NCBI GenBank assembly: GCA_041690495.1
Contig: JAWLHE010000010.1
Span: 1 to 64,000, forward strand
Reading direction: 5' to 3'
Length of the DNA: 64,000 nt
From: DATAAP01 sp041690495
GTDB taxonomy: Bacteria; Pseudomonadota; Alphaproteobacteria; CACIAM-22H2
The notes beneath the pieces are model-generated. The model did not search any database. It was not told the DNA's origin and saw nothing but the letters and a program-made list of their open reading frames with translations. Position numbers and translations under genes: made by a program. This document shows positions 43,730-52,327 of the stretch, in pieces. How positions within the stretch are numbered: position 1 is the stretch's first letter; each line of letters begins with the position of its first letter.

Positions 43730-44179
43730 ATGACGAGTCAGACGACAGACGCGTACGCGGGCGATCTCTCGCCCAAGGAAGCTTGGGAGCTTCTCTCGAA
43801 AGATCAACGCGCCGTCCTCGTCGATGTCCGATCTCAGCCCGAATGGTCGTTCGTCGGTCAGCCGGATCTTTCCACGCTGGACAAGAAGCCCCTGCCGATA
43901 TCCTGGCAGCACTGGGCGGCGACACCGCGGCCCTCCATGGTTCTCAATGCCGGGTTCACTGCGGAAGTCGAGGCGGCCGTGACCGACAAGGATGCTCCGG
44001 TGATCTTTCTGTGCCGGTCCGGTGTGCGTTCGAAATCGGCGGCGGTCGCCCTGACCGCGCGGGGCTACCGGCGCTGCTACAACCTGGCCGGCGGGTTCGA
44101 AGGTCCGCACGACAGCGCAAAGCATCGCGGTGCTGTGGCGGGCTGGAAAGCCTCCGGCCTGCCCTGGATCCAGGAATAA
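43730..44179 (+). CDS. Rhodanese-domain protein
   Basis: Encodes 149 residues from ATG 43730. Single-domain rhodanese: LSPKEAWELLSKDQRAVLVD, VRSQPEWSFVGQPDLSTLDK, LPISWQHW, and the active-site loop VIFLCRSGVRSKSAAVALTA, whose Cys in CRSGVR carries persulfide. Likely a cytoplasmic sulfurtransferase or thiol carrier; the acceptor is unknown. It ends 4 nt before the dnaA start, so translation of dnaA is coupled to it. Extension to 43604 gives an Arg-rich N-terminus and is rejected. Confidence 0.88.
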   Translation: MTSQTTDAYAGDLSPKEAWELLSKDQRAVLVDVRSQPEWSFVGQPDLSTLDKKPLPISWQHWAATPRPSMVLNAGFTAEVEAAVTDKDAPVIFLCRSGVRSKSAAVALTARGYRRCYNLAGGFEGPHDSAKHRGAVAGWKASGLPWIQE

Positions 44180-44183
44180 GGCC

Positions 44184-45608
44184 ATGGAGCACGACATCGA
44201 CGCCTCGGTGGACGCCCAGTGGGCCCGGGTACGCGGCAAGCTGAAGGCGGAATTCGGCGAGGCGGCATTCAAGAGCTGGCTCAAGCCGCTGACCCTCGTG
44301 TCGATTGACCGTGGCGAGATCCGGATTGCCGTCCCGACGCGGTTCATGCGCGACTGGGTGCGTTCGCATTACGCCGACCGCATCCGCGCCCTATGGTCGA
44401 CCGAGAACAGAAACGTACGCAGCATCGAGGTCGTGGTGCAGACCGCTCCGGTTCGCGCCGATCCGCCGCCGGCCGGTTCCCGGCTCGAGGCTGTGCGCGG
44501 CGGTCGGCCCCTGACCCAGCTGTCATCGCGAGGCGCCGGATCCCTGGAGATGCTGGCCCCTGGGGCAAGCGACGAGCGCGACGATTTCGGGGCGCCGCTC
44601 GACCCGCGTTTCACCTTCGACAACTGGGTCGTCGGCAAGTCGAACGAGTTCGCGACCGCCGCGGCGCGGCGGGTCGCGGACGAGGCCAAGGTGCCTTTCA
44701 ATCCGCTGTTCCTCTATGGCGGGGTCGGTCTCGGCAAGACGCATCTGATGCATGCCATCGCCTGGCACATCAGGAAGCGCCACCCGCAACGGCGCGTGAT
44801 CTATCTCTCGGCCGAGAAGTTCATGTACCAGTTCATCCGGGCGCTGCGATTCAAGGACACGATGGCGTTCAAGGAGCAGTTCCGTTCGGTCGACGTGCTG
44901 ATGATCGACGACGTCCAGTTCATCAGCGGCAAGGATTCGACCCAGGAAGAATTCTTTCATACCTTCAATGCGCTGGTGGACCAGAACCGTCAGATCGTGC
45001 TGTCGGCGGACAAGAGTCCGACCGATCTCGAGGGGCTGGAGGAACGCGTTCGATCGCGCCTCGGCTGGGGGCTGGTCGCGGACATTCATCCAACGACCTA
45101 CGAGCTCCGTCTCGGCATCCTGCAGTCGAAGGCCGAAAATCTCGGAGTGCCGGTGGCGCCCAAGGTGCTCGAATTCCTTGCCCACAAGATCACCTCCAAC
45201 ATCCGCGAGCTCGAAGGAGCGCTCAACCGCATCGTCGCCCATGCGACGCTTGTGGGCCGGCCGATCACGCTGGAGACGGCGCAGGAGGTCCTGCACGACC
45301 TGCTGCGCGCCAACGATCGCCGGGTGACGATCGAGGAAATCCAGAAGCGCGTCGCCGAGCATTATTCGATACGGCTCGCCGACATGCATAGCCCGCGCCG
45401 CGCGCGGGCGGTCGCGCGCCCGCGGCAGGTGGCGATGTACCTCGCCAAGCAGCTCACCTCGCGCTCGCTGCCGGAGATCGGGCGCAAGTTCGGCGGACGC
45501 GACCACACCACCGTCATGCACGCCGTGCGCAAGATCGAGGAGCTGCGTGCCAGCGACCAGAGCTTCTCCGAGGATATCGAGCTGCTGCGCCGAATGCTGG
45601 AGGCCTAG
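44184..45608 (+). CDS. dnaA: Chromosomal replication initiator DnaA
   Basis: Encodes 474 residues from ATG 44184 (MEHDIDASVDAQW). DnaA binds the origin and loads helicase. Domain I is WARVRGKLKAEFGEAAFKSW; a Pro/Arg linker follows; domain III has Walker A FLYGGVGLGKTHLMHAIAW (about 178), Walker B VDVLMIDDVQFISGKDSTQE, and sensor regions SADKSPTDLEGLEERVRSRL. Domain IV has the DnaA signature GRKFGGRDHTTVMHAVRKIE. Preceded by 4 nt from the rhodanese gene. Gene order dnaA-pcp-dnaN-recF-gyrB follows. Confidence 0.98.
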   Translation: MEHDIDASVDAQWARVRGKLKAEFGEAAFKSWLKPLTLVSIDRGEIRIAVPTRFMRDWVRSHYADRIRALWSTENRNVRSIEVVVQTAPVRADPPPAGSRLEAVRGGRPLTQLSSRGAGSLEMLAPGASDERDDFGAPLDPRFTFDNWVVGKSNEFATAAARRVADEAKVPFNPLFLYGGVGLGKTHLMHAIAWHIRKRHPQRRVIYLSAEKFMYQFIRALRFKDTMAFKEQFRSVDVLMIDDVQFISGKDSTQEEFFHTFNALVDQNRQIVLSADKSPTDLEGLEERVRSRLGWGLVADIHPTTYELRLGILQSKAENLGVPVAPKVLEFLAHKITSNIRELEGALNRIVAHATLVGRPITLETAQEVLHDLLRANDRRVTIEEIQKRVAEHYSIRLADMHSPRRARAVARPRQVAMYLAKQLTSRSLPEIGRKFGGRDHTTVMHAVRKIEELRASDQSFSEDIELLRRMLEA

Positions 45609-45746
45609 CTCCGCGCGATCGCTGTTGTTCTTCAATCGGGTGGGCCTCATTCCGAGGGGCCAGCCCGATCCTCACCCCACGGATGGGCCGGGATGAGGGC
45701 CGGGGCGGCGCGCCGAAGGATGAAGCTGCCGCGTCGCCTTTTTCGA

Positions 45747-45756
45747 GGGGGGGGGG
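45747..45756 (+). repeat. Ten-G homopolymer forming the pcp Shine-Dalgarno
   Basis: G10 (45747-45756) followed by AGAA and the ATG at 45761. It serves as ribosome-binding site, and runs of this length can gain or lose a base at replication, changing initiation strength. No other G run of this length is seen in the window. Confidence 0.6.
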
Positions 45757-45760
45757 AGAA

Positions 45761-46441
45761 ATGGCTGCCAGCAGGACGAAGCGACAGCGTGCGGCCCTGG
45801 TAACCGGCTTTGAGACATTCGGCGGACACGCGCTGAACCCTTCGGCGGCGGTGACCGAGCGCCTCGACGGCGCCAGGATTCTCGGCACGGCCGTCGTCGG
45901 CCGCATCCTTCCGGTGGATCTCGAACGTCTGGATGGCGCGATCGCGGCGATCCTGGGCGAGATCGATCCGGTGGCCGTGATAAATCTGGGACTTGCGGCT
46001 GGCGAGCCGGTGGTGCGGCTGGAGCGCGTGGCCCTCAACCTTGCCGCATTCGAAATACCCGACAATGCCGGACGGCTGGTCGAGGAGCGTCCGCTGGAAA
46101 GGAAGGGGGCCGCGGCCTTGTGGTCGCGGCTCGATCTCCCCGCCATCCGCCGGGCGCTGCTCGACCGCGGCATTCCCGTGCGGCTGTCCAGCACCGCCGG
46201 GAACTACCTGTGCAATGCCGCCATGTACCGGTTCCTGCGTGCCGTCCCGGCTGCGGTTCCGTGCGGTTTCATCCATCTGCCGTATCTGCGCGCGCAGGTA
46301 GCGGCATTGCTCGAGGAACCCGTCACGCGCGAGCTTGGCCACTATGCCTCGATGGAGTTCCCGACGCTTCGCCGCGCCGTCGAAATCGCCCTGGAAATCA
46401 GCCTCGGCGGCCGGCTGCGCATGCCTCGTTCAAGGGCTTGA
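45761..46441 (+). CDS. pcp: Pyroglutamyl-peptidase I (cysteine peptidase C15)
   Basis: Encodes 226 residues from ATG 45761 (MAASRTKRQ). Removes N-terminal pyroglutamate from peptides. Visible: ALVTGFETFGGHALNPSAAV (family start, catalytic Glu later), VINLGLAAGEPVVRLERVAL, the Cys nucleophile in SSTAGNYLCNAAMYRFLRAV, and CGFIHLPYLRAQV with the catalytic His. It sits between dnaA and dnaN, which is unusual since those two are normally adjacent; the 207-nt gap after it holds the dnaN promoter region. Likely not functionally tied to replication. Confidence 0.86.
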   Translation: MAASRTKRQRAALVTGFETFGGHALNPSAAVTERLDGARILGTAVVGRILPVDLERLDGAIAAILGEIDPVAVINLGLAAGEPVVRLERVALNLAAFEIPDNAGRLVEERPLERKGAAALWSRLDLPAIRRALLDRGIPVRLSSTAGNYLCNAAMYRFLRAVPAAVPCGFIHLPYLRAQVAALLEEPVTRELGHYASMEFPTLRRAVEIALEISLGGRLRMPRSRA

Positions 46442-46465
46442 AAAAGCGTCCGGATTTCCTATCTC

Positions 46466-46509
46466 TTAACCACAAAATATATTTAAGTTTCAAACGCTTC
46501 TGCTATACT
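46466..46509 (+). promoter_or_regulatory. AT-rich dnaN promoter region with a DnaA-box-like site
   Basis: In a GC-rich neighbourhood this stretch is strikingly AT-rich. TTAACCACA (46466-46474) matches the DnaA box TTATCCACA at eight of nine positions, and TATACT (46504-46509) is a good -10, with TTTAAG about 16 nt upstream as a weak -35. It lies 139 nt before the dnaN start. DnaA control of dnaN expression is a reasonable inference; a single box is weak evidence and does not make an origin. Confidence 0.38.
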
Positions 46510-46648
46510 GCCGCTCCTTTCGAAAAGCCGGGCTGGGCGCGTCCGCCGCCGGCCGTGCGGGGGGCGGTTTCCGGGGGGTCCGGAAGGCCGCCGGGAACCG
46601 GTATTTCGGGGCCCTTCGCAACCACAAGGACGCCAATCTGCGCCAACC

Positions 46649-47767
46649 ATGAAATTGACGATCGAACGCGCCGCGCTTCTCAAGGCCTTGAGTCACGTGC
46701 AGAGCGTGGTGGAGCGCCGCAATACGATCCCGATCCTCGCCAACGTCCTGATCGAGGCGTCCAAGGACAAGGTTTCGCTGACCGCGACCGACATGGATAT
46801 CGCGATCGTCGAGAACGTGCCGGGCGAGGTCGCGCGCGGCGGTACGACGACGGTCCAGGCGCATACGCTTTACGACATCGTGCGCAAGCTGCCTGAAGGC
46901 AGCCAGGTCGGCATCGAAAGCGTGGGCGACAAGGGGCAGATCAGCCTTCGCGCCGGCCGCTCGACCTTCGCGTTGGCGGCCCTGCCGGCGGAGGATTTTC
47001 CGAAGATGACGGGCGGCGAGCTGTCGCATTCGTTCGAGCTGTCCGCCGCCGATCTGCGCGGTCTGATCGACCGGACGCGCTTTGCGATCTCGACCGAAGA
47101 GACGCGCTATTACCTGAACGGCATCTACTTCCATGCCGGCACCAGCAATGGCGTCAAGGTCCTGCGCGCCGTCGCCACCGACGGCCACCGCCTCGCGCGC
47201 ATGGAGATGACGCTGCCAAGCGGGGCCGAGAAGATTCCCGGCGTCATCCTGCCGCGCAAGACGGTCATGGAGCTGCGCAAGCTGGTCGAGGAGACGCAAG
47301 GCGCCGTCAACGTCGCGCTGTCGGATACGCGCGTACGGTTCGCCTTCGACAATGCCGTGCTGACGTCCAAGCTGATCGACGGCACGTTCCCGGACTACGA
47401 GCGTGTCATTCCCACCGGCAACGACAAGATCATGGAAGTGAGCTGCCGTGATTTCGCGGCGGCTGTCGACCGTGTATCCACCATTTCGACAGACAAGTCG
47501 CGCGCGGTGAAGCTCTCGATCTCCAAGGGCCAGCTTACCTTGTCCGCGACCAGCCCCGAGGCGGGCAGCGCCACCGAGGAAATCGAGGTGCGATACGGAT
47601 CGACTCCGATCGAGATCGGTTTCAACTCGCGCTACTTGCTGGACATTACCCAGCAGATCGAGGGCGAAGGCGCCAGGTTCTCGATGGCTGATGCGGCCTC
47701 GCCCACAGTCGTCACCGACGCCGCCGACCAGAGCGCGCTCTACGTGCTCATGCCCATGCGGGTGTGA
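46649..47767 (+). CDS. dnaN: DNA polymerase III beta subunit (sliding clamp)
   Basis: Encodes 372 residues. The clamp encircles DNA and tethers polymerase. Three clamp domains are seen: MKLTIERAALLKALSHVQSV start with VVERRNTIPILANVLIEA, a middle FELSAADLRGLIDRTRFAIS with TRYYLNGIYFHAG, and the last ending EIGFNSRYLLDITQQIEGEG and YVLMPMRV, the C-terminus that forms the partner-binding pocket. Length is standard. Followed after 94 nt by recF. Confidence 0.98.
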   Translation: MKLTIERAALLKALSHVQSVVERRNTIPILANVLIEASKDKVSLTATDMDIAIVENVPGEVARGGTTTVQAHTLYDIVRKLPEGSQVGIESVGDKGQISLRAGRSTFALAALPAEDFPKMTGGELSHSFELSAADLRGLIDRTRFAISTEETRYYLNGIYFHAGTSNGVKVLRAVATDGHRLARMEMTLPSGAEKIPGVILPRKTVMELRKLVEETQGAVNVALSDTRVRFAFDNAVLTSKLIDGTFPDYERVIPTGNDKIMEVSCRDFAAAVDRVSTISTDKSRAVKLSISKGQLTLSATSPEAGSATEEIEVRYGSTPIEIGFNSRYLLDITQQIEGEGARFSMADAASPTVVTDAADQSALYVLMPMRV

Positions 47768-47861
47768 GCCGGACGACAATTCTTGTGGTTCTCCTCGCGG
47801 CCCGCGCGGTCTGCGGGGTTGAGAGGGATGCACGCGCGAACATACGTAACCAGGATGCCCA

Positions 47862-49037
47862 GTGATTCAGGCTTCTGTTCGCTCCAGTGACATCGACGAC
47901 GCGCCCGCGCAGCCGCACGGGCATGCGGCGGTAACGCGGCTGACGCTGACCGATTTCCGCTGTTATGCGCGGCTGCGGGTCGATGTTGCGCGTGAGCCGG
48001 TGGTGCTGACAGGGCCCAACGGCGCCGGCAAGACCAACCTGCTCGAGGCGCTGTCCTACCTCGCGCCGGGCAAGGGCCTCCGCCGCGCCAGGCTGGCGGA
48101 GCCTGACCGGCGCGTCGGCGACGAGCCTGCGGGCCGCTGGGCGGTCGCGGCGACCGTCGAGAGCGGTACCGGAACATGCGCCGTCGGCACCGGCCGCGAG
48201 GCCGAGACGGAGCGGCGCAGCGTACGCATCGATGGTGCGACGCGCAGTCAGAAGGATCTGTCGGCGCTGCTGAACGTCGTGTGGCTGACGCCGGAGATGG
48301 ACCGCCTGTTCATGGAAGGGCCTTCGGCGCGTCGCCGCTTTCTCGACCGCCTGGTGTTCGGTTTCGATCCCGAGCATGCCGGGCGCGTCGCAGCCTATGA
48401 GCATTGCCTGCGCGAGCGCGCGCGGCTGCTGGCCGACGGCGGCGGCGATCCGGCCTGGCTCGATGTGCTCGAGGATGGCATGGCGCGCAACGGCATTGCC
48501 GTTGCCGCGGCGCGCGCGGTGACGGCGGCGCGGCTCGATCGCGCGGCCTCGGAAGGTATCGGCCCGTTTCCCGCGGCGCGTCTGGCGATGGCGGGCGATC
48601 TCGACCTGTGGCTTGCGGCCGAGCCGGCCTTGGCCGTCGAGGACCGTCTGCGCCAGGCCCTCAAGAACGGGCGTGCGCACGATGCGCAGGCCGGCGGCGC
48701 CATTGCCGGTCCGCATCGCGGCGACCTTGCCGTGCGCTTCGCGCCCAAGGACCGCCCGGCGGCCGAATGCTCGACCGGCGAGCAGAAGGCGCTGCTGCTG
48801 TCGATCGTCATCGCCGTCACGCGCGAGATGATCCATGAACGCGGCGAGCCGCCCGTCCTCCTGCTCGACGAGGTCGTCGCCCATCTCGATGGCGCCCGGC
48901 GCGCCGCCCTGTTCGACGAGCTGGCGGCGCTGGGTGTGCAGGCCTGGCTGACCGGCACCGACGACGAGCTCTTTGCGGGCCTGCGGGGCCGCGCACAATT
49001 CTTCCGCGTTCTAGATGCGACACTGACACCACGATGA
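47862..49037 (+). CDS. recF: DNA replication/repair protein RecF
   Basis: Encodes 391 residues from GTG 47862. RecF is an SMC-like ATPase in recombinational gap repair. ATP motifs: Walker A VVLTGPNGAGKTNLLEALSY (about 48), RecF block LAPGKGLRRARLAEPDRR, and late Walker B PPVLLLDEVVAHLDGARRAA with signature CSTGEQKALLLSIVIA. The first 20 residues before VTRLTLTDFRCYARL are extra and the true start could be a later GTG near 47928. The stop overlaps gyrB by 4 nt (ATGA). Confidence 0.95.
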   Translation: MIQASVRSSDIDDAPAQPHGHAAVTRLTLTDFRCYARLRVDVAREPVVLTGPNGAGKTNLLEALSYLAPGKGLRRARLAEPDRRVGDEPAGRWAVAATVESGTGTCAVGTGREAETERRSVRIDGATRSQKDLSALLNVVWLTPEMDRLFMEGPSARRRFLDRLVFGFDPEHAGRVAAYEHCLRERARLLADGGGDPAWLDVLEDGMARNGIAVAAARAVTAARLDRAASEGIGPFPAARLAMAGDLDLWLAAEPALAVEDRLRQALKNGRAHDAQAGGAIAGPHRGDLAVRFAPKDRPAAECSTGEQKALLLSIVIAVTREMIHERGEPPVLLLDEVVAHLDGARRAALFDELAALGVQAWLTGTDDELFAGLRGRAQFFRVLDATLTPR

Positions 49038-51499
49038 CCCAGAACACGAATCCCAAGATCCCCGATACCGGCGCCGAAACCTATGGTGCGGAATCGATCA
49101 GGGTGCTGCGCGGGCTCGATGCCGTGCGCAAGCGCCCGGGCATGTATATCGGCGACACCGACGACGGCTCGGGCCTGCACCACATGGTCTACGAGGTGGT
49201 CGACAACTCGATCGACGAGGCGCTCGCAGGTTACTGCACGCAGGTGTCGGTTACCCTCAATGCCGACGGCTCCGTGACCGTGACCGACAACGGCCGCGGC
49301 ATCCCCACCGAGATCCACAGGGAAGAAGGCGTGTCGGCGGCCGAGGTCATCATGACCCAGCTCCATGCCGGCGGTAAGTTCGACCAGAATTCCTACAAGG
49401 TTTCCGGCGGCCTGCACGGTGTCGGCGTTTCCGTCGTCAACGCGCTGTCGGAAGTGCTCGAGCTCACCATATGGCGCGGCGGCAAGGAGCACTTCATGCG
49501 CTTCAGGCACGGCGTGCCCGAGGCGCCGCTGGCCGAGCGCGGCGATGCGAAGGGTCTGCGCGGCACGCAGGTGCGTTTCCTGCCGTCGCGCGAGACCTTC
49601 ACCATGACGGAGTTCGATTTCGACACCCTCGAGCACCGTCTGCGCGAGCTCGCCTTCCTGAATTCCGGCGTCAAGCTGATCCTCTCGGATGCGCGTGGCG
49701 TCGAGGCGAAGACGGTGGAGATGCATTACGAGGGCGGCATCGAAGCCTTCGTCAAGTATCTCGACCGCTCGAAGACCGCGCTGCATCCCGCCGTGATGAT
49801 GCACGGGCAGAAGGACGGCATCACCGTCGAAGTGGCGATGGAGTGGACCGACGCCTATCACGAGACGATGCTGTGCTTCACCAACAACATTCCGCAAAAG
49901 GACGGCGGCACCCATCTCGCCGGTTTCCGTGCGGCGCTGACGCGCACGATCAACAACATCGCCAACGCGACCGGCATCGCCAAGAAGGAGAAGATTTCGC
50001 TGAGCGGCGACGATGCACGCGAAGGACTTACCTGCGTGCTGTCGGTCAAGGTCCCCGATCCGAAGTTCTCGTCGCAGACCAAGGATAAGCTCGTCTCATC
50101 CGAGGTCCGGCCGGTGGTCGAGACGATCTGCGGCGACAAGCTGATGCAGTGGTTCGAGGAGCATCCCGCGGACGCCAAACGCGTCGTCACCAAGGTGGTC
50201 GAGGCCGCGACCGCGCGCGAGGCCGCGCGAAAGGCCCGCGAGCTGACGCGCCGCAAGGGCGCGCTCGACATGGCATCGCTGCCCGGCAAGCTCGCCGACT
50301 GTCAGGAGCGCGACCCGGCCAAATCCGAGCTGTTCATCGTCGAAGGCGATAGCGCCGGAGGGTCGGCCAAGCAGGGCCGCAACCGCGCCTTCCAGGCGAT
50401 TCTGCCGATCAAGGGCAAGATCCTGAACGTGGAGCGCGCGCGCTTCGACAAGATGCTGTCTTCGGCCGAGATCGGTACGCTCATTGCCGCGATCGGGACC
50501 GGCATCGGCAGCGAGGATTTCGACGTCAAGAAGTCGCGCTATCATCGCGTCATCATCATGACCGACGCCGATGTCGACGGGTCGCATATCCGCACGCTGC
50601 TGCTGACGTTCTTCTATCGCCAGATGAGGCCGCTGATCGAGCAGGGCTATCTGTACATTGCGCAGCCGCCGCTCTACCGTGCGAAGCGCGGTAGCTCGCA
50701 GGTTTATCTCAAGGACGAGCGCGCGCTCGAGGACTATCTTATCGGCGGCGGAATCGAAGGCATGACGCTGACGGTCGGCACCGATGGCAGCCAGCGCGCC
50801 GGCACCGATCTGCGCGCCATCGTTGATCGTGCACGTCAGGCGAAGGCGCTGATAACGCCGCTGGCGCGCCGGGTGGGGCATCGCGACGCGGTGGAGCAGG
50901 CTGCGATTCTCGGCGCCCTCGACCCGTCGATCATCGCCGACGCGGAGAATGCCGAGGCGGTGGCGCAGGCGATCGCACGCCGGCTCGACGCGCTCGCGCC
51001 GGAAACCGATCGCGGCTGGAATGGCAGTTTCGACCGCAATGCGCTGGTGTTCGAGCGGCGCCTGCGCGGCGAGACAGACCGCGCCGTCGTCGATCCCGTG
51101 GTCATCAACTCGGTCGAGGCGCGACGCCTCGTCGGCATGGCAGGCGAGCTGCAGGAGATTTACGGGCGCTTCGCAAAGCTGCACGCCCCCAAGGCGGAGA
51201 AGGGCGACAAGCCCGAGCAGATCTTCGACATCACCGGCCCGACCAGGCTCATCGATACGGTGCTCGAGATCGGCAAGAAGGGGGTTGCGATCCAGCGCTA
51301 CAAAGGCCTGGGCGAGATGAATCCCGACCAGCTCTGGGAGACGACCCTCGATCCCGAGGCGCGCCATCTGCTGCAGGTGAAGATCAGCCATGCCGACGAC
51401 GCCGAATCGGTGTTCTCGACGCTGATGGGCGACATCGTCGAGCCGCGCCGCGAGTTCATTCAGGACAATGCACTGAAGGTCGCCAATCTCGACGTGTGA
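49034..51499 (+). CDS. gyrB: DNA gyrase subunit B
   Basis: Encodes 821 residues from ATG 49034. GyrB is the ATPase subunit that drives supercoiling. GHKL domain: YGAESIRVLRGLDAVRKRPG, MYIGDTDDGSGLHHMVYEVV, DNGRGIPTEIHREEGVSAAE, GLHGVGVSVVNALSEVLELT. Toprim: FIVEGDSAGGSAKQGRNRAF and IIMTDADVDGSHIRTLLLTF. C-terminal tail ends QRYKGLGEMNPDQLWETTL and PRREFIQDNALKVANLDV. About 15-20 residues longer than the average alphaproteobacterial GyrB. Overlaps recF by 4 nt. Confidence 0.98.
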   Translation: MTQNTNPKIPDTGAETYGAESIRVLRGLDAVRKRPGMYIGDTDDGSGLHHMVYEVVDNSIDEALAGYCTQVSVTLNADGSVTVTDNGRGIPTEIHREEGVSAAEVIMTQLHAGGKFDQNSYKVSGGLHGVGVSVVNALSEVLELTIWRGGKEHFMRFRHGVPEAPLAERGDAKGLRGTQVRFLPSRETFTMTEFDFDTLEHRLRELAFLNSGVKLILSDARGVEAKTVEMHYEGGIEAFVKYLDRSKTALHPAVMMHGQKDGITVEVAMEWTDAYHETMLCFTNNIPQKDGGTHLAGFRAALTRTINNIANATGIAKKEKISLSGDDAREGLTCVLSVKVPDPKFSSQTKDKLVSSEVRPVVETICGDKLMQWFEEHPADAKRVVTKVVEAATAREAARKARELTRRKGALDMASLPGKLADCQERDPAKSELFIVEGDSAGGSAKQGRNRAFQAILPIKGKILNVERARFDKMLSSAEIGTLIAAIGTGIGSEDFDVKKSRYHRVIIMTDADVDGSHIRTLLLTFFYRQMRPLIEQGYLYIAQPPLYRAKRGSSQVYLKDERALEDYLIGGGIEGMTLTVGTDGSQRAGTDLRAIVDRARQAKALITPLARRVGHRDAVEQAAILGALDPSIIADAENAEAVAQAIARRLDALAPETDRGWNGSFDRNALVFERRLRGETDRAVVDPVVINSVEARRLVGMAGELQEIYGRFAKLHAPKAEKGDKPEQIFDITGPTRLIDTVLEIGKKGVAIQRYKGLGEMNPDQLWETTLDPEARHLLQVKISHADDAESVFSTLMGDIVEPRREFIQDNALKVANLDV

Positions 51500-51513
51500 G
51501 AATGTCCGGATGG

Positions 51514-51536
51514 CCGCCGGGGCTGCTTGCCGGCGG
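51514..51536. terminator. Short hairpin in the gyrB / CBS convergent gap
   Basis: CCGCCGG (51514-51520), loop GGCTGCTTG, CCGGCGG (51530-51536), 15 nt after gyrB. The convergent CBS gene ends at 51572. No T run follows. Weak terminator candidate for both genes. Confidence 0.35.
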
Positions 51537-51571
51537 AATGGCGGCTGCGCCCTGACGCTGCGGACGCGTAT

Positions 51572-52015
51572 CTACTGGTAGCCGACGGACATTACATAGT
51601 CGCGCAACAGCGATTCAGCGCTCTCCGCCTCCCCCAGAAGGACCTGGAGCACGTCGCGGGCCGCGAGCACCCCAACCGGATGTCCGTCCGGTCCCGCGAC
51701 GGGAACATGCTTCACCTTGCGCTGCTTCATGAGCGACCAGACATCGTGCAGCCAGTCGTCCGGGCGGCAGGAGACGACGTCGTGGGTCATCACGGTCGAG
51801 GCCGCGGTCATGCAGCCACTACCCTCGCAATGGCTGATCTGACCGACCACATCCGTTTTGGTGATGACGCCGACCATTACGCCCTGCTTGTTGCATACGA
51901 CGACCAGCTCCGCGCGCCGTTCGCGCAGAAGCCTCGCCGCTTCTATGAGAGGGGAGTCGTCGCTGATCGCGAAGAGTCGCCCTCGCGCGGTGGGCAACAG
52001 CGTTTCAACGAGCAT
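51572..52015 (-). CDS. CBS-domain pair protein
   Basis: Encodes 147 residues from ATG 52015 (MLVETLLPTARGRLFAI). Two CBS repeats: ISDDSPLIEAARLLRERRAE with MVGVITKTDVVGQISHC, and STVMTHDVVSCRPDDWLHDV with HPVGVLAARDVLQVLLG. CBS pairs bind adenine nucleotides such as AMP, ATP or SAM and regulate enzymes or channels; this one is a stand-alone pair, ligand unknown. An in-frame extension to 52135 exists but is Ala/Arg-rich and without start support. It faces gyrB. Confidence 0.87.
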   Translation of the reverse strand: MLVETLLPTARGRLFAISDDSPLIEAARLLRERRAELVVVCNKQGVMVGVITKTDVVGQISHCEGSGCMTAASTVMTHDVVSCRPDDWLHDVWSLMKQRKVKHVPVAGPDGHPVGVLAARDVLQVLLGEAESAESLLRDYVMSVGYQ

Positions 52016-52274
52016 CAGGGCCTTCAATGGCACCAGGCATTCGTCATGACCCGCCTCTTTCGCCCGTTTCGCCGCCCTCGTCGCTCCTCCATGCGAAGCC
52101 TCCGCGGTCGCGATACGCAGTCGTGAAACGCACAACCCGCTCAGCGGGCCCGGGACGTTGTCGAAATGAAAAGACCGGCCCGGCCGGCGGCCTTCTCGGA
52201 TGCTGACCGTCGGCCGGCTGTGCCTCCGACGAACTTGGCGGACTCCGTGCCGGAGCGCAGCGGTTGCGCCCGAA

Positions 52275-52312
52275 GTCGCATGCAGGCCGCACTCGAGCGG
52301 CCTGCATGCGAC
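52275..52312. terminator. Perfect 15-bp hairpin between DUF4142 and CBS genes
   Basis: GTCGCATGCAGGCCG (52275-52289), loop CACTCGAG, CGGCCTGCATGCGAC (52298-52312), beginning 16 nt after the DUF4142 stop (leftward). It may end that transcript; no T run follows. The rest of the 52016-52327 gap shows nothing else I can support, apart from the short upstream region of the CBS gene. Confidence 0.5.
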
Positions 52313-52327
52313 ATGATTCCGGCCAAA

